Assembly (NCBI GenBank): GCA_003485825.1
Contig: DNHN01000275.1
Span: 1 to 12,609, forward strand
Reading direction: 5' to 3'
DNA: 12,609 nt
Origin: Bacteroidota bacterium
GTDB lineage: Bacteria; Bacteroidota; Bacteroidia; NS11-12g; UBA9320
The translations under genes were made by a program, and so were the position numbers. Shown piece after piece: positions 6,092 through 12,609 of the stretch (positions are counted from its first letter, which is position 1; each line of letters starts with the position of its first letter). The notes under the pieces are model-generated. The model saw only the letters and a program-made list of their open reading frames with translations, was not told the DNA's origin and ran no database searches.

Positions 6092-7783
6092 CTACTTTAC
6101 TCTCTCCCATACCCCATAACCGTTCCCTTCAAAGACCTTCTCTAGCATAGGGTATTTCTCCTCCACACTTTCAAACTTTTGAACCTTTGCACTTACAGAT
6201 ACAGGTATGTTCGTTTTACGGATCACATAATCGCGTACTTCGTTGTCAAACTTTGCCTTGGCAAACTGATCTAAATCGAGAATCTCAGAATATCCTTTTT
6301 TATTTAATAGCTCTTTACGAATTAACGCAACTTCTGTCAACTCCTGTTGATGAGTATAGTATCTGTGCGCATAGCTTTTAAAGCCTAGAGTAAAATGCTG
6401 CATCTCTTTATTTTGATAGGTCGTAAGATGAGATTTCCACTCTTTCTGCGTCAAATGTTCCACACGAGGAACTATCGTGAGTATGGTAAATGTTATTATC
6501 AGCATATTCCAGACTAAAAACTGACTTACGCTCAGCTTATCCCCTTTTATTACTGTCTTTATAAGCATACCTGCAAGCAAAACAGCTAGGACTATAGGAA
6601 CCACACTCCAGACGACGTCAGTACTGAGCTGCGCTCTTACAAAATCGTCTTCTATTACCTTGGATAGATAATTTGTCATTTCTGCTGTTCGTATTCCCAT
6701 GATACCAAAAACAGTTAAGATAACTACCCATACAGCTCCAACAACAGACAATAGAATACGTTCCCAAACAGTCATTTTAACCAAGTTAGATAGCCAGACG
6801 CCGCCAACCACTGCAAGTGGGATATAACACATACTACTGTAATGTACGATCTTAGTCGTCACCATTGAAAAAACTATCAATACCACCCAAAACAAGACCT
6901 TCATCCAACGATAAAAAGTGGTGTCACCAGATACATGAGTTTTCCTACGAAACATATCACCAATAGCGAATCCAAACAGCGGGAAGCATCCCAACAGTAA
7001 GACGACAAGGTGATAATAAACCGGCTGACCATGAGACGCAATAGGATATCGAAACAAATCTATCTGATAGACAATAAATTCCTTAAGAAACCACCATCCA
7101 GCCGTATATACTTCCACTCCAAAGTATAGACCGGGTGCTATCAATAAACCAACCAATAGAACGAGTAGCTTTTTGAAATTATAAAAAGTCACCCCGTACA
7201 CTACTTGATAAACAAATCCACTCAAACCTACCAGTAAAATAGCCACAGGGCCCTTGGTTATTACGGCTAGGCCCAAGTAGAAACCTGACCATATAAATGA
7301 GGATAATTTCGCTGCTTCTATACTTTTTATGAGGTAGAGAATACTCAGGAAAATAAATAGATTAAAAACAGGGTCGATGATGCCAGATTTGAAGTAAAAA
7401 TGAGAGGTGAACGACCCCAAATACATTAGTATAGTAAATACTGCTGCTTGCTTACTGTACCTCTTATAAACAGTGCTATAGAGGATACTTATGGTAACAA
7501 GACCGGCTAATGCGTTTGGAAATCGTGCAGCAAATTCATTGATTCCAAATATTTTCATGCTTATGACTTGTAACCAAATGAACAAAGGCGGTTTCTCCCA
7601 AAAGGGTTCGTAATTAATCCTCACATTCAGCCAATCACCAGTGACTAGCATCTCTCGAGCTGCTTCAGCAAAGTTTATCTCATCCCAGTCAAATAAATAG
7701 ACATCACCTAGAAAGGGGATAAATAGGATAATATAACTCAGAGCTATGACACCAAATGCAATATGCTCCCTTAACAGTTTCAT
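6092..7783 (-). CDS. ArnT/PMT-type membrane glycosyltransferase (GT-C fold)
   Basis: A polytopic inner-membrane enzyme of 563 aa that would transfer a sugar from a polyprenyl-phosphate donor to an acceptor on the periplasmic face. The first periplasmic loop has the catalytic acidic motif FDWDEINFAEAAREM (Asp34-Glu35) and FWEKPPLFIWL (Glu63 to Pro66), both typical of the ArnT/PMT superfamily. A further loop reads FKSGIIDP. About ten or more hydrophobic helices follow, then a soluble C-terminal part from about residue 440. ArnT adds aminoarabinose to lipid A; no arnA-F genes are visible, so another sugar or acceptor is likely. The ATG overlaps the stop of the PAP2 gene (ATGA, 7783-7780), implying coupled translation and joint work on an envelope lipid. 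Family is well supported; donor and acceptor are unknown. Confidence 0.85.
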   Translation of the reverse strand: MKLLREHIAFGVIALSYIILFIPFLGDVYLFDWDEINFAEAAREMLVTGDWLNVRINYEPFWEKPPLFIWLQVISMKIFGINEFAARFPNALAGLVTISILYSTVYKRYSKQAAVFTILMYLGSFTSHFYFKSGIIDPVFNLFIFLSILYLIKSIEAAKLSSFIWSGFYLGLAVITKGPVAILLVGLSGFVYQVVYGVTFYNFKKLLVLLVGLLIAPGLYFGVEVYTAGWWFLKEFIVYQIDLFRYPIASHGQPVYYHLVVLLLGCFPLFGFAIGDMFRRKTHVSGDTTFYRWMKVLFWVVLIVFSMVTTKIVHYSSMCYIPLAVVGGVWLSNLVKMTVWERILLSVVGAVWVVILTVFGIMGIRTAEMTNYLSKVIEDDFVRAQLSTDVVWSVVPIVLAVLLAGMLIKTVIKGDKLSVSQFLVWNMLIITFTILTIVPRVEHLTQKEWKSHLTTYQNKEMQHFTLGFKSYAHRYYTHQQELTEVALIRKELLNKKGYSEILDLDQFAKAKFDNEVRDYVIRKTNIPVSVSAKVQKFESVEEKYPMLEKVFEGNGYGVWERVK

Positions 7784-8397
7784 ATACCCTTCTTTTTATT
7801 TAGGTAGCTCGAATACAAGTGCGTGACCAGCGTAGCCAATACGATGCCTAAAACTGCACCTACTACTACATCGTGTAAGTAGTGCTGACCGAGATATACT
7901 CTGCTAATCCCTACTAGGGCTGCAATCACAGGCGCTAATACTTGAACATAATTTTTATTAAAAGCTAAAGCGATTAACGTCAAGTAGCTAAATGCTGCAG
8001 TGGTATGTCCACTCGGAAAAGAATTGTTGGCATGACGTTCTAAGCCGTCTATGTAGTGAAGTGATTTATAGGTATAGCTAGGTCTGTGCTCATCTTCATA
8101 AACAAAGTGCTTCAGTCCCTGGGATATGAATAGCATGAGTACCACACTAATTGGAAATATTACACGAAACTTTTTATCAGCAAAAAACACTAGAACCAAA
8201 AGGACGATGATTGCTCCCAGTATCTCACCTATTTGCGTAATCAAAAGAAAAAAGGTATCCATACCTTCAGAGCTGTGCTTGTCAAACCAAAGCACTGCTC
8301 CACCTTTTGGAAACCAAAGCAGCGAAATAAATCCAAAGACAACCAAAATTGTGGCTATGGTATAGTAAACCCTATATTTTCTAAGTAAATCTAACAA
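7780..8397 (-). CDS. PAP2-family membrane lipid phosphatase
   Basis: A 205-aa inner-membrane phosphatase with about six helices and all three PAP2 motifs. Motif 1 is Lys96 to Arg105-Pro106, with eight residues between Lys and Arg rather than the textbook six. Motif 2 is FPSGHTT (His131). Motif 3 is SRVYLGQHYLHD (Ser165-Arg166, His172, Asp176). Relatives dephosphorylate undecaprenyl diphosphate, phosphatidate or phosphatidylglycerophosphate, or lipid A (LpxE/LpxF). Coupling to a lipid-linked glycosyltransferase favours a lipid-A or polyprenyl-phosphate substrate, but this is inference. The start is probably TTG at 8397 (MLDLLRK): the frame is open upstream to a TAA at 8430-8428 but holds no ATG or GTG, and the first internal ATG is codon 46. 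It is divergent from the START-like gene across 78 bases. Confidence 0.85.
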   Translation of the reverse strand: MLDLLRKYRVYYTIATILVVFGFISLLWFPKGGAVLWFDKHSSEGMDTFFLLITQIGEILGAIIVLLVLVFFADKKFRVIFPISVVLMLFISQGLKHFVYEDEHRPSYTYKSLHYIDGLERHANNSFPSGHTTAAFSYLTLIALAFNKNYVQVLAPVIAALVGISRVYLGQHYLHDVVVGAVLGIVLATLVTHLYSSYLNKKKGI

Positions 8398-8475
8398 GAT
8401 GGCACGAAAATAGGAGTCTAGAATAGTTTATTAAGTAAAAAATTGTTTATTTGAAAAAACTTATAAAAACACATC

Positions 8476-8859
8476 GTGGAACGCGTAAAATTAGACTTAG
8501 AATTTGTCATAAAATCATCTCCTACTATCTTATTTCAATACCTATCTACACCTTCGGGTTTAGTGGAATGGTTTTGTGATGATGTCAACATAAAAGGAAG
8601 CAAAAGCTACATCTTTTTCTGGGACGGGGAAGAAAATCCTGCTGAACTCGTAAAGAAAGTAAATGGGAAGTTGGTTAAATTTAAACTATTGAACAATCCT
8701 GCTGAAGAATACTTCCAGTTTGAAGTAACTAAGGATGAACTTACGGGTGATATTGGCCTATTAATTACAGATTTCGTAGATGCGGATGAGGTTGAGGATA
8801 TGAATATGATTTGGGAAAGTCAAGTCAGTGACCTCAGACACGCGCTTGGTTTGGCTTAG
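8476..8859 (+). CDS. START-like (SRPBCC-superfamily) protein
   Basis: A small acidic cytoplasmic protein of 127 aa. The N-terminus (LDLEFVIKSSPTILFQYLSTP) followed by GLVEWFCDDVN (residues 28-38) and FFWDGEE (47-53) is the pattern of the START-like/AHA1-type SRPBCC proteins that are widespread in Bacteroidota, where they are annotated only as START-like domain proteins. The fold makes a helix-grip hydrophobic pocket, so a lipid or other hydrophobic ligand is possible; no catalytic residues can be named. The start is GTG at 8476, fitting the conserved N-terminus (ERVKLDLEF). The TAG stop overlaps the stop of the convergent gene by four bases (TTAG, 8856-8859). It is a single-gene unit with no clear promoter match upstream. 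Confidence 0.78.
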   Translation: MERVKLDLEFVIKSSPTILFQYLSTPSGLVEWFCDDVNIKGSKSYIFFWDGEENPAELVKKVNGKLVKFKLLNNPAEEYFQFEVTKDELTGDIGLLITDFVDADEVEDMNMIWESQVSDLRHALGLA

Positions 8860-9395
8860 TACTTACTATCTATTTCTTCCTTATCCTCTTGGAAGTTAGC
8901 CACTTCTTCTTTGAGCATATCTCCTAGGTCACGAGCCTTTTGACCAAACATGTCAAAGTAACTGCTCTCAATTGGAACAAAATCTTGTAGAAATTCCTTG
9001 TATTTTTCTGTGCTGCCTTTCGTTGCAAGACAAGTGAGCGCTTGCTCTTTTGTAGCGGTTAAACTCTTTTGAAGTATGTACGCTGCTTTTATCTTCTCCA
9101 TTTTTAGTGAGTCTATTTCTGCTGGTTTAAAGCGATTTAACATGTCTTCCTGAGCAGGCTTTAAAATACATTCACAGATATCTGTATCCTTATCATCCAG
9201 ACAATACTTCTCTTTTAAGTGATTCATGTCCGCAAGATTTTTCTTAAAAGGTCCCAAGGAGTTTTTATACATGTAACCTACGATCAACGCACTTATGAGT
9301 AAGACTACGAGAAGCTTAGAGACTATTTGCTTAGCAAACTTCAATAGAACGACAGCGACTACAATTACCGCCAGTAGTGTGATAGACATATCCAT
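8856..9395 (-). CDS. Membrane-anchored protein with four cysteines, unknown function
   Basis: I do not recognise this family. Counting from the ATG at 9395 (179 aa), residues 4-43 are almost entirely hydrophobic with two short basic breaks (KFAKQ, SK), giving one or two membrane helices. The rest is charged and helical. Four cysteines lie in the soluble part: Cys65, Cys74, Cys76 (DICECILKP) and Cys122 (LTCLATKG). The paired CxC followed by a later Cys recalls small secreted Bacteroidota proteins with helical Cys repeats, but that is only an impression. A GTG at 9401 or an ATG at 9389 could also be the start. The gene follows the TlpA-like gene by 14 bases and is last in the minus-strand run. 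If the soluble domain is periplasmic, the cysteines could form disulfides. Confidence 0.65.
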   Translation of the reverse strand: MDMSITLLAVIVVAVVLLKFAKQIVSKLLVVLLISALIVGYMYKNSLGPFKKNLADMNHLKEKYCLDDKDTDICECILKPAQEDMLNRFKPAEIDSLKMEKIKAAYILQKSLTATKEQALTCLATKGSTEKYKEFLQDFVPIESSYFDMFGQKARDLGDMLKEEVANFQEDKEEIDSKY

Positions 9396-9409
9396 GCCCA
9401 CGAAAATAT

Positions 9410-10702
9410 CTATTTCTTGTTGGATGAAAGGAATTCGTACATCTCTTTTGGGGAAATACGATCATCTTTCAATACACATCGTTTACCCAGATAGTAGCCC
9501 CTTGTTACGTCCTCCAAGTAGAATTTACGTGCTATATCTGAGTTGCTATACCCCATGGGCCACTCTATTTTATCGTAATAAAAAGTTATTTTGACTTGCT
9601 TCGGTTTGTCCCCGTGATTCAATGTTATGATTTTCAGCTCACTGTTGTATTCTTTGTGTAACTTATTCAGATACGTGGTATCCTCATTACTCATCGTTTC
9701 TTTATCCCAAAAGAATATAAATACCTGCTGTTTTTTGTACTCCTTCAGTTCGTGTTTTTTATTTAATACATTGATATAAGAAAAATTTGGGACCTTCTTG
9801 CCTATCTCTAGTTTGTTGGTAAGCTTAGCATCTTTATCTTCTTCTAGTTCTATATATGCTCCGGTGGTCTCTATGCTAATAATCTTGTACTTTTTACCGT
9901 TCCACTCAAATGCATTTTTACTGATAGTGGGCACCATGTCAAACACATCGTCAGAGGTGATAGTATGTTTGTACTGGCCCACCCATAACTTATCCGTACA
10001 GCTTTCATTGTAGGTTCCATTCACATTTTGATCTTTGATACCTATGCTAAATGAATCTGTCCCGTTATTGTAATGAGCTATAACACTATTGTATCGCTGC
10101 TCACGGTAGCAGTAGTTAATATTGGTAAACTCCTTCTTACCACTGTGTGCTTTATAGTGTTCGGTTAGTAGGTTTTTGTAACGCACATTCTCTCCATACT
10201 TGAATCGTGTAAGCTTGATTGCATATTTAGCTCCAGGTACTGATGAATTTTCTAAATCAATCTCAAATTCATTTTGAGCGCTTGTCAAACTGTCGGGAGC
10301 TCCATCATTCGAAAAATCAAAATCGTTGTTTCTATCGATAAAAAAGTAGACTGTACGTCTAGACCTGGAGTAGTTACCAACCATTGAAAGTAAGTACCCT
10401 TGACTCTGAGCATTATCAGCACCCGCAAAATAGATATACGTATAGCCAGTGTCTCTGCACCTACTCATGTCAGGCAGTTTTTTAACCGTATACCAAGACC
10501 TTGTAGTGTCTTTCTCTAAACCAAATTTTGAGTACGACTCTATGAATTTACTTTGATACTTATAGATAGGTAAAATACTTTGCGATTTCTCAAAGACATC
10601 ATCTTTTACTCTCTTCTCAGACTGCAACCTAACTGACTGAGCAGAAACAAAAATCCCAATCATAAAGACTGGGAATAGTGAGAGTATCCTTTTAAATGAC
10701 AT
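9410..10702 (-). CDS. Exported TlpA-like protein with thioredoxin fold lacking the CXXC motif
   Basis: A 430-aa exported protein. Residues 1-21 are a signal peptide (ILSLFPVFMIGIFVSA, cut before Gln22). Residues about 30-295 form the N-terminal region found in many Bacteroidota TlpA-family proteins; it includes the acidic calcium-loop-like stretch FFIDRNNDFDFSNDG (120-134), GIKDQNVNGTYNE (221-233) and KYKIISIETTGAYIEL. From about 300 (LEIGKKVPNFSYINV) it becomes a thioredoxin-like domain with the strand VFIFFWD (327-333). Where redox members read W-x-x-C-x-x-C, this one reads WDKETMSN, and the usual cis-Pro segment (GxPT) is replaced by VTRGYYL (399-405). Cysteines occur only at 82, 198, 235 and 409, none in the active-site position. 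It is therefore unlikely to act as a thiol oxidoreductase and may be a binding or scaffold protein of the periplasm. Start ATG at 10702, 22 bases after the metallopeptidase stop. Confidence 0.78.
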   Translation of the reverse strand: MSFKRILSLFPVFMIGIFVSAQSVRLQSEKRVKDDVFEKSQSILPIYKYQSKFIESYSKFGLEKDTTRSWYTVKKLPDMSRCRDTGYTYIYFAGADNAQSQGYLLSMVGNYSRSRRTVYFFIDRNNDFDFSNDGAPDSLTSAQNEFEIDLENSSVPGAKYAIKLTRFKYGENVRYKNLLTEHYKAHSGKKEFTNINYCYREQRYNSVIAHYNNGTDSFSIGIKDQNVNGTYNESCTDKLWVGQYKHTITSDDVFDMVPTISKNAFEWNGKKYKIISIETTGAYIELEEDKDAKLTNKLEIGKKVPNFSYINVLNKKHELKEYKKQQVFIFFWDKETMSNEDTTYLNKLHKEYNSELKIITLNHGDKPKQVKITFYYDKIEWPMGYSNSDIARKFYLEDVTRGYYLGKRCVLKDDRISPKEMYEFLSSNKK

Positions 10703-10724
10703 TATGATATACGTAACATCGATT

Positions 10725-11402
10725 CTAATCTCTACCTAAAAGCATTGAAGCGTAATACAACAGTGTAACTAATGAACTTAACGCTGCAACAACATACGTC
10801 ATGGCTGCCCATTTCAAGGCATCTTTACTGTCTGCGAGTTCATTGGGTTGAGCCATATTCTTATCTTCTATCCACGCAAGCGCTCTATTGCTTGCGTCAA
10901 ACTCTACAGGAAGTGTTATAAAACTGAAGAGCGTTGTTACCGCAAACATTGCAACAGCTATCTGAAGCAATAGAAGACCACCTCCAAAACTAGCTAACGC
11001 TATACCACCTAATAGTACCCAAGTAACCCATTTGGAACTAATGGATACCGCTGGCACCATTTTACTTCGCATAGTTAGCCAAGCATAAGAACGAGCGTGC
11101 TGAACAGCATGTCCAACCTCGTGTGCTGCTACTGCTGCCGCTGCTGCATTACGTTGACTATAGACGGCTTCACTAAGGTTAACTGTTTTCTTTGCTGGAT
11201 TGTAGTGGTCAGTGAGCTGCCCATTCACGGAAATGACTTTTACATCATAAATGCCATGGTCGGCTAACATCTTCTCAGCTATTTCTCTTCCGGACAAGTT
11301 ACTGCTAATTGGCGTCTGCGAATATTTTTGAAACTTCGACTTCAGCCGATTCTGAACGAACCAACTGCCTCCCATTACTAAGATTATCAATAGTATATAC
11401 AT
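10725..11402 (-). CDS. YugP-type neutral zinc metallopeptidase, membrane-bound
   Basis: A 225-aa membrane protein of the Zn_peptidase_2 (YugP) family. The zinc site is AAHEVGHAVQH with HEVGH at 94-98, and the likely third ligand is Glu168 in LPVEFDASNRA. There is one N-terminal helix (3-16), a pair of helices around 120-165 and one near the C-terminus (200-222). The NPAKKTVNLSEAVY segment before the zinc motif is a family signature. Members are widespread and mostly uncharacterised; membrane quality control or processing is a guess. Length is normal for the family. The gene starts with ATG, lies 53 bases after the small membrane ORF and 22 bases before the TlpA-like gene, all on the same strand, so co-transcription is likely. 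Confidence 0.88.
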   Translation of the reverse strand: MYILLIILVMGGSWFVQNRLKSKFQKYSQTPISSNLSGREIAEKMLADHGIYDVKVISVNGQLTDHYNPAKKTVNLSEAVYSQRNAAAAAVAAHEVGHAVQHARSYAWLTMRSKMVPAVSISSKWVTWVLLGGIALASFGGGLLLLQIAVAMFAVTTLFSFITLPVEFDASNRALAWIEDKNMAQPNELADSKDALKWAAMTYVVAALSSLVTLLYYASMLLGRD

Positions 11403-11455
11403 TGTATTTTATGCTATTATTTTAACTATGAGTTTACAAAAACTATTCCATTATT

Positions 11456-11608
11456 TTAACGTGTCAGTTTAACAACCAATACCACCATAGCGACTAAAAA
11501 CATCAAAATTGAAATTTTATTGATGACGTGCATAGATTTCAGGAAAGAGCCTTCTCCTGTATCTTTTCTAAAGGTCAGGTAACCTACTATTTTTTTTATT
11601 ACTTCCAT
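11456..11608 (-). CDS. Small single-pass membrane protein, DUF6728-like
   Basis: A 50-aa ORF starting with ATG two bases after the purD stop and ending in TAA. It begins MEVIKKIVGYLTFRKDTGEG, continues through a short link (SFLKSMHVINK, 21-31), and has one membrane helix (ISILMFLVAMVVLVV, about 32-46) ending in KLTR. The layout of a short polar N-terminus, a MH-x-INKISI-type lead-in and a single helix fits my recollection of DUF6728, a Bacteroidota family of about 50-60 aa often placed beside purD. No function is known to me. The tight spacing implies translational coupling to purD. A coding reading is supported by position, codon makeup and topology; family assignment is from memory. Confidence 0.68.
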   Translation of the reverse strand: MEVIKKIVGYLTFRKDTGEGSFLKSMHVINKISILMFLVAMVVLVVKLTR

Positions 11609-11610
11609 TT

Positions 11611-12609
11611 CTAAACGTACTTTATGAGATCTTTACCAATGTCAGTTCTGAAGGTCATTCCTTCAAAATGCACGTCTTTTATTTGCTCGTAAGAAGCGGC
11701 CAGTGCTTCTGACATACTATTACCAAAACATGTGGCAGCTAGTACTCGACCTCCATTGGTAATTAACATTCCATCTTCATTTTTAGTTCCGGCGTGAAAC
11801 AAGTTTTCAGAGTTTTTTGTCAACGTGATTTGCTTTCCTTTAGCATAACTCTCAGGATATCCGCCTGATACGGCAAAAACTGTGGTTGCATACCCTGGTT
11901 TTGCTTTCGCAGTCCTATTGGTTAATGTCCCGTCCTGTGCAGACCGAATTAACTCAGAGAGCGACTCGTCTAATCGAGGTATTACTACCTCCGTCTCAGG
12001 ATCACCCATCCTTACGTTATATTCTATCACATACGGATTGTCATTAACGACTATTAGTCCAAAAAATACAAAACCTCTAAAGTTTAAATTCTGGGCTTTA
12101 AGACCTTTTATAGTTGGCTCAACTACTTGTGCTATCGTTTTATTTCTCAGTTCCTCAGTATAAAATGGCACAGGAGAAACAGCCCCCATTCCGCCTGTAT
12201 TTAATCCAGTATCGCCCTCTCCTATCCGTTTATAGTCTTTTGCCTCAGGGAGCATTACGTAATTTTCTCCATCAGTAAGAGCAAACACACTGAACTCTAT
12301 TCCGTCTAGAAACTCTTCTACTACTACTGTATCTGAAGCCGCTCCAAACTGTTTATCTACCAACATATTTTTCAATGCGGCCTGCGCTTCAGCTAAATCT
12401 TCTACTATAAGAACTCCTTTACCCGCTGCTAAACCATCTGCTTTTAATACATATGGCGCTTGTAGACTTTCTAAGAATTTATATCCGTCTGCTACGGTCT
12501 CCTTAGTAAATGCCTGATAGGCAGCAGTAGGAACATTCTGCTTTGCCATAAACTCTTTTGCGAAAGACTTACTACTCTCTAGCTGGCCAGCATATTTATC
12601 AGGTGCGAA
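11611..12609 (-). CDS. purD: Phosphoribosylamine-glycine ligase (GARS), N-terminus missing at window edge
   Basis: Purine synthesis enzyme joining glycine to 5-phosphoribosylamine with ATP. The frame is open to the right edge, so about 332 residues of roughly 425 are visible and the start codon is outside; the ATG at 12549 is internal, since the preceding codons (FAPDKYAGQLESSKSFAKEF) continue the family sequence. Counting from the edge, the ATP-grasp loop KADGLAAGKGV is at 56-66, the family signature GEGDTGLNTGGMGA at about 130-143, and the metal/ATP site EYNVRMGDPETE at 196-207. The variants EAKDYKRIGEGDTGLN and YNVRMGDPETEVV differ from the Escherichia coli forms but are usual in Bacteroidota. 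The TAG stop lies two bases before the start of the small membrane ORF, so purD probably leads the minus-strand transcript. Confidence 0.95.
   Translation of the reverse strand, partial: FAPDKYAGQLESSKSFAKEFMAKQNVPTAAYQAFTKETVADGYKFLESLQAPYVLKADGLAAGKGVLIVEDLAEAQAALKNMLVDKQFGAASDTVVVEEFLDGIEFSVFALTDGENYVMLPEAKDYKRIGEGDTGLNTGGMGAVSPVPFYTEELRNKTIAQVVEPTIKGLKAQNLNFRGFVFFGLIVVNDNPYVIEYNVRMGDPETEVVIPRLDESLSELIRSAQDGTLTNRTAKAKPGYATTVFAVSGGYPESYAKGKQITLTKNSENLFHAGTKNEDGMLITNGGRVLAATCFGNSMSEALAASYEQIKDVHFEGMTFRTDIGKDLIKYV

Noticed and set aside
8398..8475. TTTATTTG (plus) and TATTTTCG (minus) as -7 elements of the START-like and PAP2 genes
   Set aside because: Each has one mismatch and no TTG at the proper distance upstream; the region is too AT-rich for this to be meaningful.
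11882..12163. Long antisense ORF inside purD, and similar opposite-strand ORFs within the transporter, lamin-tail, PAP2 and TlpA-like genes
   Set aside because: They lie wholly over well-supported coding regions in other frames and their translations have no domain character.
1..12609. Mobile element, prophage, CRISPR array, toxin-antitoxin or defence system
   Set aside because: No transposase, integrase, direct-repeat array, terminal repeats or defence domains were seen; all genes are envelope, transport or metabolic types.

Overview
The window (about 12.6 kb, AT-rich, densely packed) looks like chromosome from a member of the Bacteroidota, most likely a flavobacterium-like or cytophaga-like lineage. 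The signs are a secreted protein with a lamin-tail domain and a Por-secretion-type C-terminus, a TlpA-type thioredoxin-fold protein with the Bacteroidota-style N-terminal domain, a small START-like protein typical of that phylum, a PurD with the variant motifs seen there, a tiny membrane protein resembling DUF6728 next to purD, and weak or absent Shine-Dalgarno sequences. No tRNA, rRNA, IS element, phage gene or CRISPR array was seen. Genus-level assignment is not possible by eye.

Layout. Positions 1-1446 (+) hold the end of an arsenic-type operon: an unidentified partial gene, a thioredoxin-coupled arsenate reductase (arsC-like), and an aquaglyceroporin-like channel. Each is joined to the next by an ATGA start/stop overlap. 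After a 0.2 kb gap lies a lone tryptophan 2,3-dioxygenase gene (+), convergent with a secreted lamin-tail/T9SS-type protein (-). A Na+/phosphate cotransporter with a C-terminal PhoU-like domain (-) follows, divergent from a diamine-acetyltransferase-like GNAT gene (+). The GNAT gene converges on a two-gene unit (-): a PAP2 lipid phosphatase and an ArnT/PMT-type glycosyltransferase, again coupled by ATGA. A START-like gene (+) then overlaps, at its stop codon, the end of a five-gene minus-strand run: purD (cut by the window edge), a 50-aa membrane protein, a YugP-type zinc metallopeptidase, a TlpA-like protein without redox cysteines, and a membrane-anchored protein with four cysteines.

How the genes work together. 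The clearest unit is ArsC plus channel: arsenate is reduced to arsenite, and arsenite could leave through the channel down its own gradient. This is the logic described for AqpS/ArsC in Sinorhizobium meliloti. The PAP2/glycosyltransferase pair probably acts on a phosphorylated envelope lipid (lipid A or polyprenyl phosphate); the substrate is inferred. The purD run looks co-transcribed but functionally mixed. Most of the window is ordinary housekeeping. The items most worth a second look are the arsC-channel operon, the cysteine-less TlpA-like protein with its cysteine-bearing neighbour, and the short membrane ORF behind purD.
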